Positions 43,830-52,745 of a DNA stretch of 64,000 nt are shown here, piece after piece. Location: NCBI RefSeq assembly GCF_040954835.1, contig NW_027168341.1, positions 656,001 through 720,000 on the forward strand. Direction: 5' to 3'. Numbering within the stretch: position 1 is the stretch's first letter; each line of letters opens with the position of its first letter. The stretch comes from Lepisosteus oculatus. Taxonomy: Eukaryota; Chordata; Actinopteri; Semionotiformes; Lepisosteidae. The position numbers were made by a program, and so were the translations under genes. Under the pieces are notes generated by a model that was not told where the DNA came from, made no database searches, and saw nothing but the letters and a program-made list of their open reading frames with translations.

Positions 43830-44945
43830 CTTTCACAAAAGCATGCTAGCAGACAAATGCGCCTCAGAGGACTTAAGGCTGGCTTCAAGTTGGAATGATA
43901 AAGTCTCCCCGTCCGGTTAGGAAAAGGGAACTTTGTTAGACAGAAAGAAGGAAGTAACAATAACGGAGAATTGTGTGCAAGGATTTTAGAAGCTGCGCAG
44001 CCCTGCAGTTTCAATAGCCCTTTTATTCGTGTTAGATGCTGGAATTGCCTTTTTTTGACGCTCTTACGAATGCGATGTCAACGAAAACAGAACAAAGCAC
44101 AAAAAAACCCTCAAGTCCTGCAGTTGGATAGAATGCCGTTACACGTCCAAGCCGTATTTGACTTCATCCTACCATTGCAACACGGGGCGTATATGGAAAC
44201 GAACACACGCTACGAATTGTCTCTAATCAGTCCCTACAGTTGTAAGGCGCCTGGAAGCATGCACCCCCATCATTAATCTTTGCGCATCTGTGCAAGGTAA
44301 ACTCTGGAGCAGTCTTTGAAACGGCTCAAAGGAAACACGTGATTGATTCCATGTGCATCTGGGGTTCATATCTTATTTACATTTAATTCAAGGGAAAGGC
44401 TTGGGTCAGTTTCAGACGGCCTCCAACAGCGAGATTCAAGCGCCCCACCTTCAGCCCAATCTGCGCCACCAGAACGCCAACGGCTCCTCTGCGCTCCGGG
44501 GTGCGGTTGTGACCCCGTAACCTAAAGTGTTGGTGGCAGACAAATGGAGACTAACAGGTGACGTCCTAGGACATGACTACATTGTGACACTCGGTGGGTG
44601 ACCATTGCTTGGAAAAGAGTGCGAGGCCCCTTTAGAAAAACATTTTGTTAACAGGCATTCTGCCTCAGCCTAAACACCTATAGCTTGAAAAGCGCATGCT
44701 ATTAGACAGGCACCTCTGCAAGACCTTAAGAGTCTCTTAAACTAGTGATAGTAAGGTGTTCCCAATGGGCGATGTTTGGCTTTCAAATCATCTCTCCTTG
44801 GAAGCGCCGAGATGCAGCTGTTTAAGGCTTAGAAGCAGCTGACTGTTTCACTACCTAGCTGATCACTGTCAGTCAGGGAGCTCAGAGGTGAAAAGCCTGT
44901 CTCAGAGACAATTCGCCGTCGATCAGTTCAATATGTTCCGTACCA
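43830..44945 (-). repeat. Inverted copy of about 170-1250
   Basis: Reverse complement of the left end of the window, including the Ser leader cassette (43830-44330), but with no Ser tRNA attached. No gene is seen. Confidence 0.8.
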
Positions 44946-45192
44946 GCGTGAGTGTGGAACAGTGTTTTCAAGTGATCGCTGTTCTGTCATGTTGACGCCG
45001 AGTGAATCTTTCTTTGGCAACATGGGCAGGCTGACAGCAAAAGTAATGGCAAATTTCTTGACTTATTTCTGAATATGAATGTTCTTTAGAAAAGGGATGC
45101 GGCGTTGCTTCTCCCCCGTGTAAAGGTCACGCATTCCAGACGTGGTTATGAGCGAACAGTTGCCGCAAGTGTTTGAAAAGAGCAAGCAGCCA

Positions 45193-45265
45193 TGCCCCGT
45201 GTGAGGATCAAACTCAGGACCTTCAGATAAAGAGACTGACGCGCTACCAACTACGCCAACGAGGC
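45193..45265 (-). pseudogene. Met-type tRNA with CTT anticodon
   Basis: The body follows elongator tRNA-Met (GCCTCGT acceptor, TAGCGCGTCAGT), but the loop reads CTCTTTA, so the anticodon is CTT (Lys). The mirror copy at 59036-59108 has CAT. The T loop is TTTGATC and its stem has a C-C mismatch. Probably a decayed copy rather than a recoded tRNA. Confidence 0.75.
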
Positions 45266-45679
45266 CAGCTGCAGTGCACAGCCGGAAAGTTTGCCTCATA
45301 TGGATTTCAGTCGCCCGTTCCCTAATCTTTAGACGCCCTCTGCTGGATGTTGCATTTGCCTTTTGATCTCACCGATACTTTTTTGGTCTGTTTCTGTTGC
45401 GAGTCCGTTTTTCAGATCTCACCTAGCACAAGTCTCTCTGGCTGAAGTGGCCTCTCTGCTTCAGCATCGTGCCGTCACTCAGCCATTAAAAACGTCACTC
45501 GGACTTCTGACATGCTGACATGAAATGTCAAGAGAGAGTGGCGGAGACGCTTAAGGCAGAGAGAAGATGAAGAGGGGGCGTGGCTGTGAAATGATTGACA
45601 GCTGCATGACGCTCTCCATGCAAGGTGTGACCACAGGCTAAAGGACACCTTTCGGCACATCAAGCTCTAAGCACACACC

Positions 45680-45752
45680 TGGAGGACGTGGGAAACGATC
45701 CCGCTACCTCTCGCATGCAAAGCGAGCGCTGTACCATGCAAGCTAACCCCCC
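45680..45752 (-). tRNA. tRNA-Ala (TGC)
   Basis: This is a 73-nt tRNA with acceptor GGGGGGT/GTCCTCC, anticodon TGC in a fully paired stem (TCGCT/CGAGA region) and an Ala-type T loop (ATCGTTT). One T-stem pair is lost. The mirror copy is at 58551-58623. Confidence 0.85.
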
Positions 45753-45952
45753 TCGCTGGGGCTCATGCCTCGGTGTCGCCTAGTGCCGCTTGTTCCCCTC
45801 TTACCGGGTGCAGTTCACTGCCCTTCGTCTGCAAGGCAGTCGTGTAATTGCGGCTTTCTTGACTTATTGATGAAGGTCTGACTGGACGAGCGAATGACGC
45901 CTCTCCCCCGTCCTCAAGCTCGCTGACAGGATAAAATAGAAAGTGCTGCCGT

Positions 45953-46024
45953 GGCTCATTGGTTTAGGGGTATGATTCTCACTTAGGGTGTGGGAGGTCC
46001 CAGGTTCAACTCCCGGCTGAGCCC
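45953..46024 (+). tRNA. tRNA-Pro (AGG)
   Basis: This is a 72-nt tRNA with acceptor GGCTCAT/CTGAGCC, A box TGGTTTAGGGG, anticodon AGG in TTAGGGT, and B box GGTTCAACTCC. It looks better preserved than its mirror copy at 58279-58350. Confidence 0.9.
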
Positions 46025-46557
46025 TTGTGTGCTCTTTTTGTCCTCGTCCACAAGACTGGGAACTGATATCCACATCACCTTGCAGCATCTGCTTATGGCA
46101 AATGATGGAATGTGACTAATGACTGAACGAGCCTGGTGAATACTCATCACGTGGCACAATGAGAGCGTGCAGTCAGCTGTCCAAGGCAGCAACCTCATTG
46201 CTCGTTCAAAAGAACACGTACTGAAAACTCATCACCACTATGTCGTAAATGAGCACCGCGATCGCTTGTTGTCATGCGTCCTTACTTGGGAAATGCAGAA
46301 GCAAAAACTGCCCTCTCTCAGCCACCGAAACGTGTGCGGCTCGCCTTGCACTCTCTGCGCCTCGCATATTTATGGAGCTGTCTGCTCTTCTTTCTGTTGA
46401 AGTACGCAAGTTACGGGGCGTACTGCAGACTATGATGTGCTCAATGACAGCTTTCAAGATTTGAAAACTATGAGCTTGATGGCTCAAGTCGAACGAATGT
46501 GGTTGTTACGCAATTGATGATCAAACGCACATATTCTAACGATTCGTGAGAGTATGT

Positions 46558-46592
46558 TCTAAAGATCCTTGGCTCGATCCCGGGTTTCGGCA
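46558..46592 (+). pseudogene. 3' half of tRNA-Phe
   Basis: TCTAAAG then the T arm and GTTTCGGCA match the 3' half of vertebrate tRNA-Phe (GAA). The 5' half is replaced by unrelated sequence. The mirror relic is at 57711-57745, so the loss predates the inverted duplication. Confidence 0.8.
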
Positions 46593-46701
46593 TTTTGTTT
46601 CATCGCTCCCTTTGTTCCTCTCTCCAGCGCCCCCTGCCTAAAATGACGCGTCCTTTTCTCAGCCCGAAACGCAAGCGATACACCAGCAACAAACCCTACA
46701 G

Positions 46702-46774
46702 GTTTACGTAGTGTAGTGGTTATCACGTTTGCCTAACATGTGAAAGGTCCCAGGTTCGAGACAGGGTGCAAACA
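46702..46774 (+). tRNA. tRNA-Val (AAC), drifted copy
   Basis: The order of tRNA-Val with anticodon AAC is complete, but the acceptor has an A-C mismatch and the T stem (CCAGG/CAGGG) is weakened. The mirror copy at 57529-57601 is canonical. Confidence 0.7.
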
Positions 46775-47348
46775 GCCTCTTCTTGCACGCTCCTGCACTT
46801 CACAGAGGTCTTGAACCACCAGTCATTTGTTCCCAATGTATTTCCGGTGCCTTCATGCACTCTTGTACCAAACGCACGTTCCTTCTGTACGCGGAGCCGA
46901 TCATTTGCAATTGGGCTGTGCCGACAGACCAGGACGAGCTCTGTCGGCTCAAAAGCAGCGCAGGACCTGCAAGAACAACAGAAAGATTAGCATCCAGCGG
47001 GGGCTTCTTAGTAAGCCCAAGATCTCATCAAGAATCGGCTCCAGCAACAGGGCTGGGCGCATTGTTCCATTCTCCGACCACTCTCGGTGTAAACAAGTCC
47101 CTCCTGGTCTCTGCTTGAATTGCACTTTCCTGCGTTTGCTTTGGTGTAACTGGCTTCCCCTGCATGGGCGAATGTGAAGAAGATCCTTAGTAAGTCATTG
47201 AAGAAACCCGAGAAGAGGTCGGAGTGGCCTCTGTCGTTCATCAACGATCCAGTCAGGCAGTACTCCTCTGTAAAGCGCCGTTCGTTCACATCGATTGGCT
47301 TTTTTTTGCCTTCATTCGTGCAAGTAGTAAAAGCAGACGCCCCTATTC

Positions 47349-47420
47349 TGCCGTGACCCGGATTCGAACAGGGGTTGTTGCGGCCACAACGCAAAGTACT
47401 GACCACTATACGATCACGGC
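47349..47420 (-). tRNA. tRNA-His (GTG), one T-stem mismatch
   Basis: This is a 72-nt tRNA with acceptor GCCGTGA/TCACGGC and anticodon GTG in a TTGCG stem. The T stem CCCTG/CCGGG has one mismatch that the mirror copy (56883-56954) lacks. Confidence 0.82.
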
Positions 47421-47621
47421 GAGTTACCGATACACACGTGGCAGGGCGGAAAAGGCTGTGCTCTCTTCATGTGACATAATTCGGAAAAGTCCTGACGTTG
47501 CATTTCAACTGAGCCCCAGTATACATCGACCCTTCGACACTCTGAGTGACAACTCTCTTGCGTGTTTTCTAATATTTCTGTAGTTTGCTTGCATGATGCC
47601 CGGAAGAGCAGGGTTGTGCGC

Positions 47622-47692
47622 TCCTATATGGTCTAGCGGTTAGGATTCCTGGTTTTCACCCAGGCGGCCCGGGTTCGACTTTGGTATGGGAA
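47622..47692 (+). pseudogene. tRNA-Glu (TTC), damaged T arm
   Basis: The anticodon TTC and D arm are intact, but the T stem reads TTGG where the mirror copy has CCCGG. It has lost one base, and an acceptor pair is altered. The mirror copy at 56610-56681 is perfect. Confidence 0.8.
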
Positions 47693-48142
47693 CGTGTCAG
47701 TTTTACCTCCTGCTTTCCAAAAGATCAGCACCGTGTACAAAGGAGCCGCATTAAAACTACTCAAACGTGCAAAACGTGCGAGAAGAGGGGGCGCTTGTTT
47801 CCAGCCGAAACTTCTTGCGTGTGAGATGAGCGTACCATCGCTGCAGGAGGTGGGAGGGTTACTCTGGTAGACAGGGCTGACCTTTGGCAATAGGATTTAT
47901 ACTCTCCAAGATGATATTTGCAGTTTCTGGAGAGGCGATTTTCTCCACTTCAGTAGCCCGATTTCGTCGATTGCGTGGAGAGGGCTGTAGAATGTTGCGC
48001 CGCCTTTCCTGCTCCGTCCATGACAGGCGTGCTGGACTCTGGAGAGAGCACAGTCCATCAGCGCACACCAATAAAGGCACTGGAAGCCGCTGAATCGCAT
48101 TGGCGAAGCTCAGCACTGGGCCGCTGGGCACATCTTACCACT

Positions 48143-48206
48143 GTTTCCGTAGTGTAGTGGTTATCACGTTCGCCTCACACGCGAAAGGTCCCCGGGTGGA
48201 AACGGA
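48143..48206 (+). pseudogene. tRNA-Val (CAC), truncated T arm
   Basis: The 5' acceptor, D arm and anticodon arm (CAC) are intact, but the T arm collapses into CCCCGGGTGGAAACGGA with no B box. It is shorter than the 73-nt mirror copy at 56088-56160. Confidence 0.85.
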
Positions 48207-49106
48207 CTTCAGACTTCTTTTGTCGCCACGCACAAAAGGGGATTGGGGATTCGCCTAGCGCTGTTATCGAACAGACCCACTCACCTCTTAGTGTGGCGGG
48301 ATCTGCACAGTGCATGTCGCAGCGCATCCTGCTTTCACTTCAATGCGCGTCCTGATGTACCCCTGTCTCCCGCGTGACAGGTGGGGACAGGTGACAGGTC
48401 CTATACTAACGAGGAAGACATCGCTCTCTCCGACCCCCCGGCATCGTGTCCCGACCCACCGTGCTGGAAGCCGACGCGTGCTGTGATTCCTTTACGGAGC
48501 AGAAATGACAACCGAGGAGCCGAGAGATCATTTCAGCATTTCGCGTCTGAACGGAAAACACAAACGACCAACTCAGAATGGCTTGCCTTTGACGCTTTTC
48601 AAAGCGTTCTTTGTGCACGACGACTGCGCCGCCTAGCAGATACAAATGGGTTGTACAACTTTGAACTAGTAAATGGAAGAGGGCTAAGCCTTTTAGCCCA
48701 GGTTCGATCTGTCTCCCAGAATCACCAGGGCGCACACACACACACCCGTGCCGTTGAAGTGCTCTGCTTCATTTCTAAGGGCAACTCAACATTCACTCCT
48801 ACCCCGAGTGCAGAAAAGACAGCGTCCGCAGCAACAACAGCTCAGGTCTCTGCACAGGAGCTAAGCTGCCCCCATCTCCTCTGCTCTGCGGCTCCTGCAG
48901 AGCGGAGTCCTGCCTGGAGCCGTGTTTGCAGGCGGCGGCTCCCCACGCTCTGTCTGTGCGTCGTGAAATTAATTAATAACGTTAATAAATTTATAAAGTT
49001 AATTTATAAAGTTAATAAAGTTATAAATTAGAAATTAATAACGATATAATTATATTCATGTACCGCAACACAAGAATAGTACACGCTGTACATTGTCTGT
49101 CGATAA

Positions 49107-49185
49107 TGTTTCTGTAGTGCTTTAGTGGGTTAGGTTCCTGACTTCCATGTCACACGGTCTATGATTGAATCCCATGGAACTATGA
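49107..49185 (+). repeat. tRNA-derived SINE-like head
   Basis: TGTAGTGCTTTAGTGGGTTAG and ATTGAATCCCAT lie at tRNA-like A and B box spacing, with weak stems and an A/T-rich tail. Similar in style to 37381-37450. Not a tRNA gene. Confidence 0.35.
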
Positions 49186-49312
49186 CTTTATTTTTTAACA
49201 AACATTTCTTTGAAAAAATGAAACGTTTCCCTTGGTCAGAGATTAAATAAAACCTCACTTTTTTAGGTTTTACTGTGCAGAGTGAGGTTTTACCTCACTT
49301 TTTTTGAGCAGA

Positions 49313-49736
49313 AGGTTTACTGTGACCTGAGAAGGGCCGGCATCCAATCACAGTGGTAAATACACACAAGCTCTCACTCATCTGAGCTACACGGCTACCA
49401 AGATGATCTCGGGTGCGCCGAGCTGGTACGGAACATATTGAACTGATCGATGGCGAATTGTCTCTCAGACAGGCTTTTCACCTCTAAGCTCCCTGACTGA
49501 CAGTGATCAGCTAGGTAGTGAAACAGTCAGCTGCTTCTAAGCCTTAAACAGCTGCATCTCGGCGCTTCCACGGAGAGATGATTTGAAAGCCGAACATCAC
49601 CCATTGGGAACACCTTACTATCACTAGTTTAAGAGACTCTTAAGGTCTTGCAGAGGTGCCTGTCTAATAGCATGCGCTTTGCAAGCTATAGGTGTTTAGG
49701 CTGAGGCAGAATGCCTAACAAAATGTTTTTCTAAAG
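49313..49736 (+). repeat. Direct copy of the window start
   Basis: This segment matches 41-478 in direct orientation. At its right end it joins the inverted block A directly, at about 49737, which makes a clean duplication junction. Confidence 0.85.
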
Positions 49737-49773
49737 GTGTGTCCAAGTGGCTGCAAAAGGACAACACTCCTGG

Positions 49774-49847
49774 GGTGCTGTGGCTTAGTTGGTTAAAGCG
49801 CCTGTCTAGTAAACAGGAAATCCTGGGTTCGAATCCCAGCGGTGCCT
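49774..49847 (+). tRNA. tRNA-Thr (AGT)
   Basis: This is a 74-nt tRNA with acceptor GGTGCTG/CGGTGCC paired through wobbles, anticodon AGT and a perfect T arm. It is the inverted counterpart of the relic at 3616-3689. Confidence 0.94.
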
Positions 49848-50265
49848 TCTTTGTTCTGTCTTCTTGAACAGTACTGGTCATTATGGACAACCGCCTACGG
49901 CTAGACTTAATTAAATGCAAGTATTCATTTCCTGTCTTTAACGCGACTTGTTTTTCTTAAAATGGATGCAACTTGCAAAACATGAAATACAAACCTTGCT
50001 AATCAGCGCTAGCGGCTGGCAAAAAAAAAAGAAGTCAGCAATGTTTTTTTCTTTAACCTTAACCCTACTAATGGAGAAGAGTTAAACGACCGAGTCTATG
50101 CAGCTTAAACGGTGCGCACGTCGGGTTCTTAGCTGGTAAATCACGCTCACCCCAGTCCTTAATCTTTTAAAGAGGATACAAAATTGAACCTAGTCGCCAC
50201 ATCACATACATCCTGTTCAATGATAAAAAGGTAACATCTATCCTCGCTCCAGACTAAATCTCACA

Positions 50266-50820
50266 TTGAGGGCATATTTTTTTTCACTTTACCGTGAGTC
50301 GGGCTCAGCTGCACAGAGGAGAGAGCAGAGCAATGAGGTCACGGGGACAGGGGAGTCACACGCTGGCGGTTTGAATACGCGGAAGATCACTGAGGGATCC
50401 ACAGTATATGGACCCTCCGTGCGCCATCAGTCCGCACTCCGGACTCTGAATCCTGCCATCCGAGTTAAGATCTCGGCGGAACCTGAGGCACAGTTCCTTC
50501 TTAAAACGTAATCTGGTGAGCATTTCTAGAATCGTACTTGTATAGATGCAGCCTTTAATGTGTTGCTAGGTTAAAATTGATGACTTCTTGTATTTCAGTA
50601 GGCAACTGCCCTCTTGATTTCGGATTTAATTTCTTTATTACAGGGGCGCTTTTATGATGACAGAGTCATGTTCAGGTACTTTGCTTGATGGAGGAAGCTC
50701 ATTTCGGACTCTGTGATCTGCTCACTTGGAAAGGTCTGCTGTACTACTACAAGAGAGAAGTAGAGTCTGGAAGAAGGGACAATTTTATGATGCTTTGGAA
50801 GGTAATGTTTTTTTTTTCTT
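50266..50820 (+). pseudogene. Exon-like pieces of an unrecognised gene, copy 3
   Basis: The open frame at 50266-50511 (81 residues, conserved with 19008-19253) is followed by acceptor-like tracts (TTTCAG near 50600, TTACAG near 50643) and the MEEAHFGLCDLL-type segment ending at TTGGAAG followed by GTAATG near 50802. The two downstream exons seen at 18143-18559 are missing here. Product unknown. Confidence 0.3.
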
Positions 50821-51011
50821 TGAAATCGAAATGAATCAGAATAGCAGTGCAAAAGACAAACTCTTGGTTTGGTTTAAAGAGATATGGTTTTAAAACAGAC
50901 AACATGTAGAAAACAGGTGTTTCTCACTTTTGGAAAAGAATGGACCGGGGGTAATAATTTACTAGTTGCAGGGCTGAGCTCACTGGGTTACAGTCCTGCA
51001 GTGTTACACCA

Positions 51012-51084
51012 GGTCCAGTGGCGCAATGGATAAGGCGTCTGATTACGAATCAGGAGATTGTAGGTTCGACTCCTACCTGGCTCG
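51012..51084 (+). tRNA. tRNA-Arg (ACG)
   Basis: This is a 73-nt tRNA with a perfect T arm GTAGG-TTCGACT-CCTAC and anticodon ACG in the loop TTACGAA. One acceptor mismatch (T-C) is present. A TTTTT terminator follows about ten bases downstream. It is the inverted partner of 2418-2490. Confidence 0.92.
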
Positions 51085-52038
51085 GGTCATTTTTAAACGC
51101 ATCGGGCTGCTCCCTAAGTAGTCTGTGCTACTTACTGCATTGTAATCGTACCCAGTAAGAGATTTCCTTCATCTAAATGAACTGCACCTGACAGCTTTAG
51201 AAAAACACCTGGGCTCAGTACGGTGCTGAGAGCTCAGCGTTGCTGTTCTAATTAGCACGCACTGCATCGGCTATGAGCCCGAACCTTTCAATTATTCCGA
51301 TCAGTAAGTCAACACGTAGTCCACATGAACGGTAGAAATATTCTCTTGTCTGTCTCTTGTTTGTATAGAACTGAATGTCCCTGACAATGTACTGTTAGTT
51401 TTAATTGAAGAACGGCATTTGTGTTCAAATATACCAGACAAGTTTATGTAACTGCTCATGCGACACTCAGTTGTAATTAGTCAAGAAATAAAGTCGAACA
51501 ACAGCTGCGGGTTTGATTCTGAACGTATCAGATTGCAGCGCCTTTTACTTCCATTGACAAATGATAGAGATTCGAAGAGAGATCCTTCAGATCAGCAAGC
51601 AAACCCACGGCTATTTCGGTTTTCTATCTAGGCAACGTTGGTGTTTGCAATAGCATACATGAAAGCGTGATGCAATTTCTGTGGCTACATTTGTTGCACG
51701 TCATGCACAGTAAGAGTGTTTCTAACACCAAATAAAAAGTCAACAATTAGCGATCACGCCTTCTCCTCAGTTAACCCACTGAAACCCTTGCTGTTAACAG
51801 TTCTTTACTGCGTGCTTTACCAGCACCTACATATCGTGTCGGTTCTTTCAGCTTTATTCATTAGGTTTTCAAAGGCATAAGCAGAGCACCAGAGGTGCGA
51901 AGGCAAAGTGTGTGGTTATCTGAAGAATTGATGTCCATGGCAGCAGGTCCAAGCGATTTCGCGTTGTTATAGTACCAGGAAAGGAGAAGCAGCACTTCGC
52001 CTCTGCCGCGCAGGCACAAGGCGACATGCGGCAGACGC

Positions 52039-52120
52039 CGGAGTCGGCAGGTTTCGAACCTGCCCGAGGAGTCCCCAACGCATTTCGAGCCCATCGCCTT
52101 AACCACTCGACCACGACAAA
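52039..52120 (-). tRNA. tRNA-Ser (CGA), uncertain
   Basis: This is a class II tRNA with anticodon CGA, a good T arm (GCAGG-TTCGAAA-CCTGC) and a long variable arm. The outer acceptor pairs are lost and the anticodon stem has a mismatch, as in the inverted copy at 1379-1460. Function is doubtful. Confidence 0.6.
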
Positions 52121-52745
52121 AGCGAGCCCGCCTCCGCCGCATTCCTCCTATAATCAAACACGGACTGCGAGGTGGCTGCGGATACCTTTTTAAAGTTGCT
52201 CTCCGTTAAAAAAAAAATACCTTTCACAAGATACGTGCCGGCAGACAGACACACCTCAGAGGGTTTAAGGCTGGCTTCACGTTCAAATGATAAAGTCCCC
52301 CCGTCCGGATGTCAAAATGCAACTTTGGCAGACAGAACAAACATCAACAAACCACAAATGTGGACAAGGATTTTACAAGCTGCACCACACTGCACTTTCA
52401 AAAGCATTTACGTTCGTGTTAGACGCAGGACTTGCCTTTGATTTGCGCGCTTACGAACGCCATGGAAAACGAAACAAAACTAAAGCCCTCAGCTCCTGCA
52501 CGTGATTATAATGGCGTTACGTGTCGAAGCAGTAATTTACGTCATCCTACCACTGCAACACGGGGAATAGAGAGAAATGAGCACACGCTACGAATCGTCT
52601 CAATCACTCCCTAGAGTCGTAAGGCGCATTGAAGGGTGCACCCCCATCATTAATCGTTGCGCCTCTGTGAAAGGAAAGCTCTTGGGCAGTCTTTGAAACA
52701 GCTCGGATGAAACACTTGATTGCTTCCATGTGCATCTGGAGCCCA

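Larger units (their letters stand above)
44950..48597 (+). repeat. Left arm of a 3.65-kb inverted repeat
   Basis: This arm is the reverse complement of 55686-59369 over its whole length, and both carry the same eight tRNA-type sequences in mirrored order. In this arm His, Glu, Val-CAC, Val-AAC and the Met-type sequence are damaged relative to the right arm. Spaces between tRNAs hold no other gene that I recognise. Confidence 0.93.

Noticed and set aside
46783-47177. Open frames of 111-132 residues conserved in both palindrome arms (also 57126-57520)
   Set aside because: They overlap tRNA-His and flanking DNA in several frames at once. Conservation follows from the arm duplication and no domain is visible.
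48695-48715. B-box-like GGTTCGATCT as a tRNA
   Set aside because: No A box, acceptor stem or anticodon arm is found at the right spacing.
48381-49031. 216-residue plus-strand open frame
   Set aside because: Low-complexity composition, only part lies in the duplicated arm, no domain, and the end runs into A/T-rich repeats. Likely chance.
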